This document shows, piece by piece, positions 7,907-17,477 of a stretch of 64,000 bases of DNA. A program made the translations under genes and the position numbers. The stretch comes from Streptomyces sp. DG1A-41. Its GTDB lineage: Bacteria; Actinomycetota; Actinomycetes; Streptomycetales; Streptomycetaceae. The stretch covers positions 1,759,001 to 1,823,000 of the forward strand of contig NZ_CP146350.1 in assembly GCF_037055355.1 (NCBI RefSeq), read 5' to 3'. Position 1 is the stretch's first letter. Each line of letters opens with the position of its first letter. The notes under the pieces were generated by a model that did no database searches, was not told the DNA's origin, and saw only the letters and a list, made by a program, of their open reading frames with translations.

Positions 7907-10900
7907 CCCGCACTCCCCGGACTCTGGTGCCACAACTTTCTTCCCACCGCGGGCCCTTCACCCGCGGGACGCAGATCGGCCCAGGGGTGCATCTCGTACC
8001 CCGTGGACATGCGGATCTTCCGACGCTCCGCCGGATCCTGGGACGCGGAGCCCGCCGCCGGCCCCTCGCCACCGTCACCGTCGCCGCCGCCGGAATCGCC
8101 GGCACCGACACCGGCACCGGCCAACCGGGCCGCGACCCCCTCCAGCCCCTCCTCCCGGCGCACCTCCAGCAGCTCCGCGAGGTTCCAGGCGGCGGCGCCC
8201 ACCACGCTGAGGCTGCGCGGGCCGCGCCGCTGCACCACCCCGCGCACCAGCAGCAGCCAGGAGTGGAAGACGGTGTGGGCGCAGGCGTCGTGGGAGTCGT
8301 CGAAGAAGGCGAGGTCGACCAGGCCCGTGCCGTCGTCCAGGGTGGAGAAGATGACCCGCTTGCCGGACCGGATCGGCGGCGTCTGGGTGGCCGCCTTGGC
8401 GCCCGCGACCAGCACCGTCTCCCCGTGCCGGGCCTCACGCAGCCGCCGCGCGGACACCACGCCCAACTCGTCGAGGAACGCCCGGTGATCGTCCATCAGG
8501 TTCCGCGAGGCGTCCATGGACAGCACGCCCAGCTCGGCACTGAGCCGCTCCGACGAGGTGAGGTCGGGCAGCCCGGCCGGGGCCGTCTTCCGCCCGCCGG
8601 CCAACGGCAGCTGGCCACCGCCCGCGCCTCGCGCGCCCCGGTGCAGTTCGGTCAGATGCAGTTGCAGATCACGCCGGTTGGCGCCGAACGCGTCCAGCGC
8701 TCCGACCTGCGCGAGCCGCTGGGCCAGCGGACGACTGGGCCGGCCTCGCTCCCAGAAGTCGACCAGCGAGGCGTACGGCTGCCCTTCGGCGATCCGCGCC
8801 GCCTCGGCCTCGCTGATGCCGTGCACATCGGAGAGCGCCAGCCGCAGCCCCCATATACCGGACACCAGTTCGATACGGTGTGCGACGCCCGACGCGTTCA
8901 CATCCAACGGCAGCACCGGCACCCCGCGCCGCCGCGCGTCCGCCAGCAGCAGCCGCTTCGGATACATGCCGGGGTCGTGCGTGAGCAACCCCGCGTAGAA
9001 AGCGGCCGGGTGATGCGCTTTCAGCCATGCCGACTGGTAGGTCGGTACGGCGAAGGCGACCGCGTGGGCCTTGCAGAAGCCGTACGACCCGAAGGCCTCG
9101 ACGATCTCCCAGGTCCGCTGGATCGTTTCCGCGTCATACCCGTTCGCCGCCGCGTGCTGCGCGAACCACACCTTGATCCGCCCCTGCGACTCCGGATCCG
9201 ACAGCCCGCGCCGCACCCGGTCCGCCTCACCGCGCCCGCAGCCGGTCATGATGTCGACGATGTCGATGATCTGCTCATGGAAGACGACGACCCCGTACGT
9301 CTCCTTCAGCGGCTCCTCCAGATCCGGGTGCGGATAGCGGATCGGTGCCCGCCCGTGCCGCGCCTCGATGAACGGCCGCACCATGTCGGCGGCGACCGGC
9401 CCGGGCCGGAACAGCGAGATGTCGACGACGAGATCATGGAAGGTGGCCGGCTGGAGCCGCCCGACCAGGTCCCGCTGCCCCGGCGACTCGATCTGGAAGC
9501 AGCCGAGCGTCTCGGTGGACCGGATCAGCCGGTACGTCGCCGGATCCCCCGGCGGCAGGGCGTCCAGACCGACCCTGACGCCCGACACCCGCTCCACCTC
9601 CGCCACGGCGTGCGCCATCGCCGACTGCATCCGCACCCCCAGCACGTCCAGCTTGAGCAGCCCGAGGTCCTCGACGTCGTCCTTGTCGAACTGGGACATC
9701 GGAAAGCCCTCGCCGCTGGTCGGCATGACCGGCGTACGCGCCAGCAGGGAGGCGTCGGACAGCAGCACCCCGCACGGGTGCATGGCCACCCCGCGCGGCA
9801 GCGCGTCCAGCGCCTCGACCAGCTCCCACAGCCTCCCGTACCTCTCCTTCTCCCCCGCCAGCGCACGCAGTTCGGGCAGCTCCTCCAGCGCGGCGCGGGC
9901 GTCCCGCGCCCGGATGTGCGGAAAGGACTTGGCGACCCGGTCGATCTCGGCCGGGTCCATGGACAGCGCCGCCCCCACGTCACGGATCGCATGCCGCACG
10001 CGATACGTCTCCGGCATCGCGACCGTCGCGACCCGCTCGGTGCCGAACCGGTCGATGATCGCGCGGTAGACCTCCAGCCGGCGCGCGGACTCCACGTCGA
10101 TGTCGATGTCGGGCAGCACGACCCGCTCCTTCGACAGGAACCGCTCCATCAGCAGCCGGTGCTCGATCGGATCGGCGTGCGCGATCCCGAGCAGATGGTT
10201 GACGAGCGACCCCGCACCGGACCCCCGGGCGGCGACCCGGATGCCCATCTCCCGCACATCGTCGACCACTTGAGCCACGGTCAGGAAGTAGGAGGCGAAG
10301 CCATGATGGGCGATGACGTCCAGCTCGTAGTGCATCCGCTCCCAGTACTCCCGCCGCCGGTCGTACCCGCGCAGCACCATCCCCGCCGCCGCCCGCGAGG
10401 CAAGCGTCCGCTGGGCGGTACGTCGCCCGGCGCCGACCAGATGCGGCTCGGGGAAGTGGACGGTACCGATCCCGATGTCGTCCTCGGGATCGACCAGGCA
10501 CTCGGCGGCCGTGGCCTCGGTCTGCTCCACCAGCCGGTGAGCGGTGTCCCGCCGGAACCCGGCGGCCTCCACGATCCGCTCCGCCACCCCGAGCATGGCC
10601 CCCGCGCCCTTGAGCCAGGCCTCGCCGGAGTCCAGCTCCTTGGTCGGGTCGACGGGCACCAGCCGGCGCGCGGCGTCCAGCACGTCGGCGACCGGCCCCA
10701 GCCCCGGGTCGGCGTACCGTACGGCGTTGCTGAGCACGGGCCGGATCCGCTGCTCGGCGGCGAACCCGACGGTCCGGGCGGCCAGCCGCAGAGAGCCGGG
10801 CCCCGTACCTTTCCGGCCATGCCAGACGGCCTCCAGCCGCAGGGCGTCGCCGTAGACCTCACGCCAGGGCACGAGCAGCCGCGCCGCACGGTCGGGACGC

Positions 10901-11376
10901 CCGGCTGCCAAGGCACGCCCCACATCCGAATCGGGCCCGAGCAGCACGGTCACGCCCTCGGCTTGATTGCGCTCCCAGGGCAGCAGGGGCGTCCTCTCCC
11001 CCTCATGCACGGCCGAGACCAGTCGGCACAGCCCGGCCCATCCACGGGCACCGTCCCGGGCGAGAAAGGTCACCCGGGGGGCCGACTCGTCGACGAAGAC
11101 GCCACCGCGCACAGGAGTCCGGCGCCGCCCCCGCCCGGTCCCGGGCTCGGGCGGCTCCGCTCCCGCCACCGCCAGATCCGCCCCGAACACCGGACGGACC
11201 CCGGCCTTCGCACAGGCCTTGGCGAACCGGACGGCACCGGCAAGCGTCTCGCGATCAGTGAGAGCCAGGGCGTCCATGCCCCGCTCGGAGGCACGCTCGG
11301 CCAGCCGCTCCGGGTGCGAGGCTCCATACCGCAACGAGAACCCGGAGACGGTGTGCAGATGCGTGAAGCCCGGCAC
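7903..11376 (-). CDS. dnaE2: Error-prone DNA polymerase III alpha subunit DnaE2
   Basis: The protein is about 1157 residues. The N-terminal PHP domain starts GFTHLHTVSGFSLRYGA, with LTDRETLAGAVRF following. The C-family polymerase palm contains the catalytic LPDIDIDVES aspartates, and the fingers carry GSGAGSLVNHLLGIAHADPI and RGVAMHPCGVLL. A C-terminal OB fold precedes the end. DnaE2 performs damage-induced translesion synthesis with ImuB. I place the start at GTG 11376, preceded by GGGAGG at about 11387-11382. The in-frame ATG at 11418 lies inside the LexA box and has no ribosome site. The stop overlaps the start of the ImuB-like gene by four bases (ATGA). Confidence 0.93.
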   Translation of the reverse strand: MPGFTHLHTVSGFSLRYGASHPERLAERASERGMDALALTDRETLAGAVRFAKACAKAGVRPVFGADLAVAGAEPPEPGTGRGRRRTPVRGGVFVDESAPRVTFLARDGARGWAGLCRLVSAVHEGERTPLLPWERNQAEGVTVLLGPDSDVGRALAAGRPDRAARLLVPWREVYGDALRLEAVWHGRKGTGPGSLRLAARTVGFAAEQRIRPVLSNAVRYADPGLGPVADVLDAARRLVPVDPTKELDSGEAWLKGAGAMLGVAERIVEAAGFRRDTAHRLVEQTEATAAECLVDPEDDIGIGTVHFPEPHLVGAGRRTAQRTLASRAAAGMVLRGYDRRREYWERMHYELDVIAHHGFASYFLTVAQVVDDVREMGIRVAARGSGAGSLVNHLLGIAHADPIEHRLLMERFLSKERVVLPDIDIDVESARRLEVYRAIIDRFGTERVATVAMPETYRVRHAIRDVGAALSMDPAEIDRVAKSFPHIRARDARAALEELPELRALAGEKERYGRLWELVEALDALPRGVAMHPCGVLLSDASLLARTPVMPTSGEGFPMSQFDKDDVEDLGLLKLDVLGVRMQSAMAHAVAEVERVSGVRVGLDALPPGDPATYRLIRSTETLGCFQIESPGQRDLVGRLQPATFHDLVVDISLFRPGPVAADMVRPFIEARHGRAPIRYPHPDLEEPLKETYGVVVFHEQIIDIVDIMTGCGRGEADRVRRGLSDPESQGRIKVWFAQHAAANGYDAETIQRTWEIVEAFGSYGFCKAHAVAFAVPTYQSAWLKAHHPAAFYAGLLTHDPGMYPKRLLLADARRRGVPVLPLDVNASGVAHRIELVSGIWGLRLALSDVHGISEAEAARIAEGQPYASLVDFWERGRPSRPLAQRLAQVGALDAFGANRRDLQLHLTELHRGARGAGGGQLPLAGGRKTAPAGLPDLTSSERLSAELGVLSMDASRNLMDDHRAFLDELGVVSARRLREARHGETVLVAGAKAATQTPPIRSGKRVIFSTLDDGTGLVDLAFFDDSHDACAHTVFHSWLLLVRGVVQRRGPRSLSVVGAAAWNLAELLEVRREEGLEGVAARLAGAGVGAGDSGGGDGDGGEGPAAGSASQDPAERRKIRMSTGYEMHPWADLRPAGEGPAVGRKLWHQSPGSAG

Positions 11377-11411
11377 ACGCACCTCCCGCACTCGTGAACC
11401 ACACCGGCTCT

Positions 11412-11425
11412 CGAACATCTGTTCC
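11412..11425 (-). promoter_or_regulatory. LexA SOS box upstream of dnaE2
   Basis: The sequence CGAACATCTGTTCC holds the perfect inverted repeat GAAC-N4-GTTC at 11413-11424, the actinobacterial LexA operator. It is centred about 43 bases upstream of the proposed dnaE2 start, where bound LexA would block transcription. This predicts DNA-damage induction of dnaE2 and the coupled ImuB-like gene. Confidence 0.85.
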
Positions 11426-11528
11426 CAGCTACCTCACCCCCACCATAGACCAATTCTCGAATACATGTGCGACATCCGCTCGGCCCCGCCCCACCTGCGG
11501 AAACACCGCGTCGCCCCAGACCGCGGAG

Positions 11529-11850
11529 GCACTACGTGGGAGCCCCGCACGACCCGAAACCCAAGGACGTGCCCTTCGCGGTGGTCGCCCCCGGTGCGGC
11601 GTCCGGGCAAGCCGTAACCCGACTGGACCGGCTGCCCGGCTCCCCCTGGACCCCCGCGCCCTGCCCGACGAGTCCACGGCCCGGAACCAGATCACGAACC
11701 GCGACATCGACGGCGCCCTGATCATCAACCCCGCCGGCACCGACACCCTCCTGGCCGCCTCCGGCGGCGGCAGGGTCCTCTCCACCACCCTGACCACCCT
11801 CGTCACCACCCTGGAGACCCTCCGGCGCAGCCCCGACCCACCACCCGCGC
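11529..11850 (+). pseudogene. Fragment of a DUF3533-like (YhgE/Pip type) membrane protein
   Basis: A frame around 11529-11645 reads HYVGAPHDPKPKDVPFAVV followed by PGAASGQAVTRLDRLPGSP. It continues after a one-base shift at the C run 11642-11646 as LDPRALPDEST and then DIDGALIINPAGTDTLLAAS up to about 11840. This is the soluble N-terminal segment of the DUF3533/YhgE-like ABC-2-type membrane family. The first transmembrane helix, most of the protein and a start codon are missing, so it is a relic. It ends before the terminator hairpin at 11928. Confidence 0.6.
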
Positions 11851-11927
11851 GCAGGCGCGACACAAGCCCCCACCGAAGCTGCACAGGCCGCCGCAGGCAC
11901 CCCGCCCAACCGCCGGAGGCACACGCG

Positions 11928-11961
11928 GAAGTCCCGCCCCTCACACAAGGGGCGGGACTTC
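11928..11961. terminator. Bidirectional-looking hairpin terminator
   Basis: A perfect 13-bp stem (GAAGTCCCGCCCC at 11928-11940 with its complement at 11949-11961) has an 8-base loop. It lies 20 bases beyond the stop of the minus-strand protease at 11981 and after the plus-strand relic. There is no T tract, as is usual for Streptomyces terminators. Confidence 0.75.
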
Positions 11962-11980
11962 ACAACCTGGAACCCGGAAC

Positions 11981-13063
11981 TCAGCCGATCTCGGTCCCGG
12001 TAGCCGACAGCGCCTCCGTCACAGGCTGGAAGAACGTCTCCCCACCGGACGTGCAGTCACCGCTGCCACCGGACGTCAGCCCGATCGCGTTGCTGCCCGA
12101 GAAGAGCGAGCCACCACTGTCACCGGGCTCCGCGCACACGTCGGTCTGGATCAGACCGTTCACGATGTCGCCGTTGCCGTAGTTCACGGTGGCGTCCAGC
12201 CCCGTGACCTTCCCGTCATGCACCTGGGTCGTCGAACCGCTCCGCGTGACCTCCATGCCGACCGTCGCCTCGGAGGCACCCGTGATCTTCTGCGTCGAGC
12301 CGTTGTAGAGGTTCACCTCGCTCGGGTGAGCCACATCCGCGGTGTACTTGACCAGCCCGTAGTCGTCACCGGGGAAGCTGGAGTCCGCGTTGGTGCCGAT
12401 CTCCTTGCCGCTGGAGTCCGACCACGTCGAGATGCCCTCGGTGCAGTGCCCGGCGGTCAGGAAGAACGGTTCGCCACCCTTGACCACGTTGAAGCCGAGC
12501 GAGCAACGGCCACCGCCACCGGTGATCGCGTCGCCACCGGCGATGAAGGGCTTGTACTCGCCCTTCGTCCGCTTGAGTTCGGCCTTCGGGCCGAGCCCGT
12601 CGACGACCTTCGTCAGCTTCGCCCACTCGGCCTTGGACACCGTGCGGTCGGCGGTGACGACGATCTTGTTGGCCGTCGGGTCGGTCACCCAGGAGGTGCC
12701 CGGAATCGTCGCGTCCTGCTTCAGCGTGCCGCGGGCGCTCTTCAGTTCGGCGAGAGAGTTCGCCACGACTCTCGCCTTGGCTCCGGCCTTCTCGACGGCC
12801 TTGGCCGCGGCCTCGTCGAGCACGTTCACCACGAGGTTCTTGCTCTTCGTGTCGTAGTACGTGCCCGCCGCGTCGGCGCCCAGGTCCTCGGCCAGCGTCG
12901 AGGCGAGCTTTCCGGCCGCCGTGACCGACAGGGTCCGGGGTGCGGCGGTCTTTGGGGTCTCGCTCGCGTTCGCAGTCTGGAAGGTGACTCCCGCGGCGAC
13001 CAGTGCGGCGATACCCGCACCTGCCACGGCTGCACGCCGCTTGGGTATGCGTCGGTGCTTCAA
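11981..13063 (-). CDS. Secreted streptogrisin-type serine protease (S1E family, alpha-lytic-type pro-enzyme)
   Basis: The pre-pro-enzyme is 360 residues. The start is TTG 13063 (first residues after it KHRRIPKRR), seven bases after AGGAGG; the frame upstream has no other supported start. A signal peptide with a basic n-region and Ala-rich core ends near TANAS. A pro-region of about 130 residues follows ([20 protein letters not shown]). The chymotrypsin-like mature domain begins around [12 protein letters not shown]. The triad is visible as TAGHC (His), GDDYGLV (Asp) and GDSGGSL (Ser), with paired cysteines. It is a tandem paralog of the next protease and has its own terminator. Confidence 0.92.
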   Translation of the reverse strand: MKHRRIPKRRAAVAGAGIAALVAAGVTFQTANASETPKTAAPRTLSVTAAGKLASTLAEDLGADAAGTYYDTKSKNLVVNVLDEAAAKAVEKAGAKARVVANSLAELKSARGTLKQDATIPGTSWVTDPTANKIVVTADRTVSKAEWAKLTKVVDGLGPKAELKRTKGEYKPFIAGGDAITGGGGRCSLGFNVVKGGEPFFLTAGHCTEGISTWSDSSGKEIGTNADSSFPGDDYGLVKYTADVAHPSEVNLYNGSTQKITGASEATVGMEVTRSGSTTQVHDGKVTGLDATVNYGNGDIVNGLIQTDVCAEPGDSGGSLFSGSNAIGLTSGGSGDCTSGGETFFQPVTEALSATGTEIG

Positions 13064-13399
13064 CTCACGTCCTCCTGTGGGGGGTCGGTCCGAGAGGTTG
13101 TGGGGACCTCGCGGACCGGAAGGCTTTGTTGACGAGCGCCCACTATTCCGAGGACAACGGGGAGCACACAAGGTCGAGTTCAGGACGCGCGTAGATGAGG
13201 GACCGCACGCCCCCTCATTTTGACCGTCCACGGTCAAATCGGACTCAACTTCCTGCCGCTTCACGCGCGTTCACACTGCAAATATTACGCGTGAGTAATG
13301 TGTGCCCACTCTGTGAGGTCTGACCACGGCTGAAAATCGCCTGCCCGGCCGGCCCACGGCGACCCCACAGAAACACGACAACCCCACTGAAAAGGAGAA

Positions 13400-13426
13400 G
13401 CCCCCGCACGCAATGCGTGCGGGGGC
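13400..13426 (-). terminator. Terminator hairpin downstream of the second protease
   Basis: A perfect 12-bp stem (GCCCCCGCACGC at 13400-13411 with its complement at 13415-13426) has a three-base loop. It sits about 34 bases past the stop of the protease ending at 13460. The rest of the 396-base gap between the two proteases holds the first protease's promoter region; an AT-rich stretch (about 13270-13310) is the best candidate, but no confident -10/-35 could be assigned. Confidence 0.8.
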
Positions 13427-13459
13427 ACAAAACTCAGTCTGCTACCGACCGGGACCGGC

Positions 13460-14365
13460 CTAGTACACGCTGACCCCGTAGGCGCTCAGCGCCTCCGTGA
13501 CGGGCTGGAAGAACGTCGTACCACCGGAGGAGCAGTTGCCGCTGCCGCCGGAGGTCAGACCGTAGGCGACGCCGTTGCTGCCGTAGAGCGAACCGCCGGA
13601 GTCACCGGGCTCCGCGCATACGTTGGTCTGGATCAGGCCGGAGACGATGTCCCCGCCGCCGTAGTTGACGGTGGCGTTGAGGGCGGTGACACGGCCGCTG
13701 TGCGTACCGGTCGTGGAGCCGTCGCGGATGACCGTGGTGCCCACGCTCGGGGTGGCCGCGCGCGTGATGTCCACGCCGTTGGCGGTGCCGGGACGGCTGA
13801 CGGAGCCGCTGTAGCGGACGAGGCCGTAGTCGTTGCCCGGGAAGCTGGAGCCGGCGGTCGAGCCGATGACCGTGGTACGGCCGGAGTTGGAGTACCAGGT
13901 GCCCGCGCCGTCGGTACAGTGACCGGCGGTCAGGAAGTACTCGGTGCCGTTGCTGGCGCGGACGTTGAAGCCGAGGGAGCAGCGCCAGCTGCTCGCATAG
14001 ATGGCGTCGCCGCCCTGGATCAGCTTGTTGAACTTGCCGTGGGTGCGCTTGATCGTGAGCGCGTCGGCGTTGGCGCCGGCCTGCTGCTTGATCTTCGCTA
14101 TCTCGGCCTGGGTGACCGTGCTGTCGACGGTCAGGAGCACGCGGTTGGTCTTGCTGTCGACGGCCCAGGCGGTGCCCGGGATGTCGGCCTTCAGGATCGA
14201 GCCGCTGGCGCTCTTGAGCTCGGTGGCGCTGAAGGTGGCGGGGGTGTCGGACGCGTTCGCGCTGGGGATCGCGATCGCGGCGGCGGCGACGAGGCCGGTG
14301 GAAACGGCGATCAGCCGGGTCCGTCTCGAAATGCCGCTGCGGGGGGTGGTGCGCTTGATCCTCAC
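13460..14365 (-). CDS. Secreted streptogrisin B-like serine protease
   Basis: The protein is 301 residues from GTG 14365 (after GGAGG, eight-base spacing). It has a signal peptide ([20 protein letters not shown]), a pro-region shorter than the paralog's, and a mature domain beginning near [19 protein letters not shown]. The catalytic triad is TAGHC, GNDYGLV and GDSGGSL. The C-terminus [11 protein letters not shown] is the same as I recall for S. griseus protease B. It acts outside the cell on proteins and is activated by removal of the pro-region. Side-by-side paralogy with the 11981-13063 gene indicates tandem duplication followed by divergence of the pro-regions. Confidence 0.92.
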   Translation of the reverse strand: MRIKRTTPRSGISRRTRLIAVSTGLVAAAAIAIPSANASDTPATFSATELKSASGSILKADIPGTAWAVDSKTNRVLLTVDSTVTQAEIAKIKQQAGANADALTIKRTHGKFNKLIQGGDAIYASSWRCSLGFNVRASNGTEYFLTAGHCTDGAGTWYSNSGRTTVIGSTAGSSFPGNDYGLVRYSGSVSRPGTANGVDITRAATPSVGTTVIRDGSTTGTHSGRVTALNATVNYGGGDIVSGLIQTNVCAEPGDSGGSLYGSNGVAYGLTSGGSGNCSSGGTTFFQPVTEALSAYGVSVY

Positions 14366-14599
14366 TTTTCGTTCCTCCACAAAGGAAGTAGGGGGCCCTC
14401 GTGGGGTTTCGGGCCCGTGAGGCGCAGTCCTGGACCGGCTTGTTCGGATTCCGAACCTGCCGTGCCCCTGACAAGCGCTGTGGGGGAGTATTCGGCCGAA
14501 CGGCCGGTAGGCGCAAGAGGGCTCTTTCGGCCGTGCCCTTTTGAACGACCTGTCACGAAGCCGCGCAACGGCCGGGGAAGACCCACGCCGGCAGCAACG

Positions 14600-15167
14600 C
14601 GCGATGGACAACCGGTTCCCCAAGGCTTCCAGCAGGTGGCCCAACCGTCCGAAGAGGCGCCCGGCCTCGGCGAGCGGCCGGCGTTGTGCGGCCGGCCGGC
14701 GAGGACCGCCGTGTGCGCGAAGGCGGCGGCGGTCGCGGTCTCGGTCGGTGCGGGGACCGTCGGCATCGCTGTGCCGGGCCCGGCGAGCGCCTCGACGCCG
14801 CCCCGCCGGTACACGGCCTCGGCCAGGACGGCCGTGTCGAACCCGACGGCGGAGCCGGTGCCCGCCCACGGCGACCCGGCGCGCGGTGCGCGCGACCGGC
14901 GCCCGGGCCGACAGTCCGCCGCCGTCGGCGACCTGGTCACGGCCCCGCCGTACGCAGACCGCATCACTCGGCGTGCCGGGTGTGCCTTCCACCTGAGCCT
15001 CCGTCAACTCAGGAACAAAAAGCCCGCCATGGTTCGTCACGATGCGCGGCGAACTGCCCGTGGTCCCCGCGGCCCGCGCGAGTCACAGCCCACGCAAATG
15101 AGCCATCCACTGGGCCGTGAAGGCTCTCACCGAGCCGGTGCCGACCGGGCCTGACCATTCCGAACAC
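14600..15167 (-). pseudogene. Decayed DUF5685-like gene
   Basis: Minus-strand fragments in several frames match successive parts of one protein family. They are FGMVRPGRHRLGESLHG (from GTG 15167) and RGDHGQFA, then [11 protein letters not shown] near 14990, then [11 protein letters not shown] and [20 protein letters not shown] near 14760-14850, and finally [20 protein letters not shown] near 14620-14670. The order is that of DUF5685 proteins, which I recognise from memory. Multiple frame changes and loss of the C-terminal half mean it cannot make a functional product. The remainder of the 14366-15456 interval shows no gene. Confidence 0.6.
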
Positions 15168-15456
15168 GACGTCCCCCCGTGCTCCGTACGACGTTTGGCG
15201 CCGCACGGTATCGGCCATCGCGTTCACCCATACGCACCGCTCATCACCCGTACGCCGCGAAGAATCATATTTCACTCACAGTCAGCAGCCGTTTACGGCA
15301 AGACCCTTGGGAAACACGGACTCTCGACGGATTCGCTGTGCACCAGTACCGTCACAAACCCCCCGTGCGGCGTCTATCCACTTGGCGCGCCATCCGCATC
15401 ATGGACGACCATAGGGATGCGGAAAGCAAGAAAGACCGCTGTGAGAGGAGGCGTCC

Positions 15457-15894
15457 ATGGGATCGGTACGCAAGGCAAGTGCCTGGCTTGGCCTCGTCGA
15501 CGACAACGAAGACGAGCGTTACTACGACGACGACTACTCCGACGGGACCGAGCCCGGGGATGCCTGGGTCACCGATCCGCGCGTCAAGGTGGCCTCGGAC
15601 GTCGCCGAGGAGAAGGGGCGCCGCATCGGCACGGTGACCCCGGACAGCTTCCGGGACGCGCGCGCCATCGGCGAGCTGTTCCGCGAGGGCGTGCCGGTCA
15701 TCATGAACCTCACGGCCATGGACGCCGCCGACGCCAAGCGCGTGGTCGACTTCGCGGCCGGGCTGATCTTCGGCCTGCGCGGTTCGATCGAGCGGGTGTC
15801 GACCCGCGTGTTCCTGCTGACCCCCGCCAACACGGAGATCGTGAACGGCGACCCGGCCGCGCACCGCACGGACGGCTTCTTCAACCAGAGCTGA
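15457..15894 (+). CDS. sepF: Cell division protein SepF (paralog)
   Basis: This 145-residue protein has the SepF/YlmF (DUF552) architecture. An N-terminal amphipathic region ([14 protein letters not shown]) could bind membrane, an acidic Tyr/Asp-rich linker follows, and then comes the conserved core with [31 protein letters not shown] and [15 protein letters not shown]. SepF anchors and aligns FtsZ polymers at the membrane. Streptomyces carry several SepF paralogs; this copy lies outside the division and cell wall cluster, so it is probably an accessory one. A GAGAGGAGG-type ribosome site precedes ATG 15457. Confidence 0.92.
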   Translation: MGSVRKASAWLGLVDDNEDERYYDDDYSDGTEPGDAWVTDPRVKVASDVAEEKGRRIGTVTPDSFRDARAIGELFREGVPVIMNLTAMDAADAKRVVDFAAGLIFGLRGSIERVSTRVFLLTPANTEIVNGDPAAHRTDGFFNQS

Positions 15895-15895
15895 G

Positions 15896-15920
15896 GCAGG
15901 GCCGCTCACCGGCCCTGCCC
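15896..15920. terminator. Bidirectional terminator between sepF and the acyl-CoA dehydrogenase
   Basis: A 10-bp perfect stem (GGCAGGGCCG at 15896-15905 with its complement at 15911-15920) has a five-base loop. It is placed in the 50-base gap between two convergent genes and could serve both. Confidence 0.7.
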
Positions 15921-15944
15921 CCTGCAGGGTTCACCGGACGGGGT

Positions 15945-17135
15945 CTACCGGAAGGCGTCGAGTCCGGTGAGCGCCTTGCCCAGCACGAGCTGGTGCATCT
16001 CGACGGTGCCCTCGTAGGTGAGCACCGACTCGAGGTTGGTCGAGTGCCGCATCACGGGATATTCGAGCGAGATCCCGTTGGCCCCGAGAATGGTGCGGGA
16101 CGTGCGGCAGATCTCGATCGCTTCTCGTACGTTGTTGAGCTTGCCGAAGCTGACCTGCTCGGGACGCAGGCGGCCGGCGTCCATACGCCGCCCCAGGTGA
16201 TGGGCGAGCAGAATCCCCTTGTGCAGTTCGACCGCCATGTCGGCGAGTTTGGCCTGGGTGAGCTGGAAGCCGCCGATGGGCCGCCCGAACTGCTCCCGCG
16301 ACTTCGCGTAGTCGACCGCGGCCTCGAAGCAACTGCGGGCCGCGCCCATGGCGCCCCAGACGATTCCGTACCGGGCGTGCGACAGACAGCTGAGCGGCCC
16401 GCGCAGGCCGGTGGCCTCCGGCAGTACGGCGTCGGCGGGCAACCGTACCTCGTCGAGGACGAGTTCGCTGGTGACGGAGGCCCTGAGGGACCACTTGTGC
16501 TTGATCTCGGGGGCGGAGAACCCGGCGCTGTCCGTCGGCACGACGAACCCGCGGACCCCGTCCTCGGTCTGCGCCCACACGACGGCGACGCCGGCGACCG
16601 ATCCGTTGGTGATCCACATCTTGCGGCCGTTGAGGACCCAGTCGGAGCCGTCACGCTTGGCGTACGTCCGCATGGAGGCCGGGTCGGATCCGTGGTCGGG
16701 CTCGGTCAGCCCGAAGCACCCGATGACCTCGCCGGCGGCCATGCGGGGCAGCCACCGCTGCTTCTGCGCTTCGCTGCCGAACCGGTGGATGGCGTACATG
16801 GCGAGGGAGCCCTGCACGGAGACGAGGGACCGGATGCCCGAGTCGGCGGCCTCCAGCTCCAGACACGCCAGCCCGTACTGCACGGCGGACGCGCCGGCAC
16901 AGCCGTACCCCTCCAGGGACATCCCGAGGGCACCGATGCTCCCCAGCTCGCGGGCCAGTTCCCGGATCCCGGGCAGCTCCCCTTTCTCGTACCACTCGGC
17001 GACGTACGGCAGCACCCGGTCCGCGGCCCAGGCCCGCACGGTGTCCCTGATCCCGAGGTCCTCCGGTTCCAGGAGGTCGTCGAGGCCGAGGGGGTCGGTG
17101 GGGGCGAAGGGAGGAAGCTTGGACGACTCGGACAT
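15945..17135 (-). CDS. Acyl-CoA dehydrogenase, glutaryl-CoA dehydrogenase-like
   Basis: The protein has 396 residues, the normal length. FAD-binding and substrate motifs are clear: GYGCAGASAVQYGL, DSGIRSLVSVQGSL, GCFGLTEPDHGSDPASM, KMWITNG. REQFGRPIGGFQLTQAKLADM also fits, as does YEGTVEMHQLVLG, whose Glu is the catalytic base. The pattern is closest to glutaryl-CoA dehydrogenases, which oxidise and decarboxylate glutaryl-CoA in lysine and tryptophan catabolism using electron-transferring flavoprotein. Substrate assignment is by resemblance only. A palindromic operator-like site precedes the gene, suggesting TetR-type control. Confidence 0.9.
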   Translation of the reverse strand: MSESSKLPPFAPTDPLGLDDLLEPEDLGIRDTVRAWAADRVLPYVAEWYEKGELPGIRELARELGSIGALGMSLEGYGCAGASAVQYGLACLELEAADSGIRSLVSVQGSLAMYAIHRFGSEAQKQRWLPRMAAGEVIGCFGLTEPDHGSDPASMRTYAKRDGSDWVLNGRKMWITNGSVAGVAVVWAQTEDGVRGFVVPTDSAGFSAPEIKHKWSLRASVTSELVLDEVRLPADAVLPEATGLRGPLSCLSHARYGIVWGAMGAARSCFEAAVDYAKSREQFGRPIGGFQLTQAKLADMAVELHKGILLAHHLGRRMDAGRLRPEQVSFGKLNNVREAIEICRTSRTILGANGISLEYPVMRHSTNLESVLTYEGTVEMHQLVLGKALTGLDAFR

Positions 17136-17160
17136 GCGGACACCCTCCGAAACTCTTTAA

Positions 17161-17173
17161 CTAGCACCGCTAG
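17161..17173 (-). promoter_or_regulatory. Operator-like palindrome upstream of the acyl-CoA dehydrogenase
   Basis: CTAGC-ACC-GCTAG is a perfect inverted repeat 26 to 38 bases upstream of ATG 17135. Short palindromes of this kind are typical TetR/AcrR operators at fatty-acid-type dehydrogenase genes. No regulator gene is adjacent. The remaining 17174-17477 contains no gene I can support. Confidence 0.5.
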
Positions 17174-17477
17174 CCAAGACGCTACGGTGTCTGCCCACCC
17201 ACGCACCACCCGTAGCTGCCGGCTGACAGGCCGAGGTCGTCAGGTGGCACCGCGCCATCGGCGGCGCGGGCGTCATCCGGTCGCTTCGCCGCCCGGAAGC
17301 AAAGCCCCAGCCCGCGACGCCGCCGACGCACGGCAGCGCCCGCCCGAAGGGGTCTGTCTCCTCGCACCGGCGCGGGCGGACCGACCACCGCAAGCCGCCA
17401 ACGGCGCCCCACCCCCACAGGCGACCTCCACCCCTCGGTCGGCAGATCCGGGTGGCGCGCGGGTGGGCAAAAGCACG

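Noticed and set aside
7927..11397. A 1156-codon open frame on the plus strand
   Set aside because: It is the antisense shadow of dnaE2; the composition is Arg/Gly/Pro/His-rich with no domain, an effect of high GC3 on the true strand.
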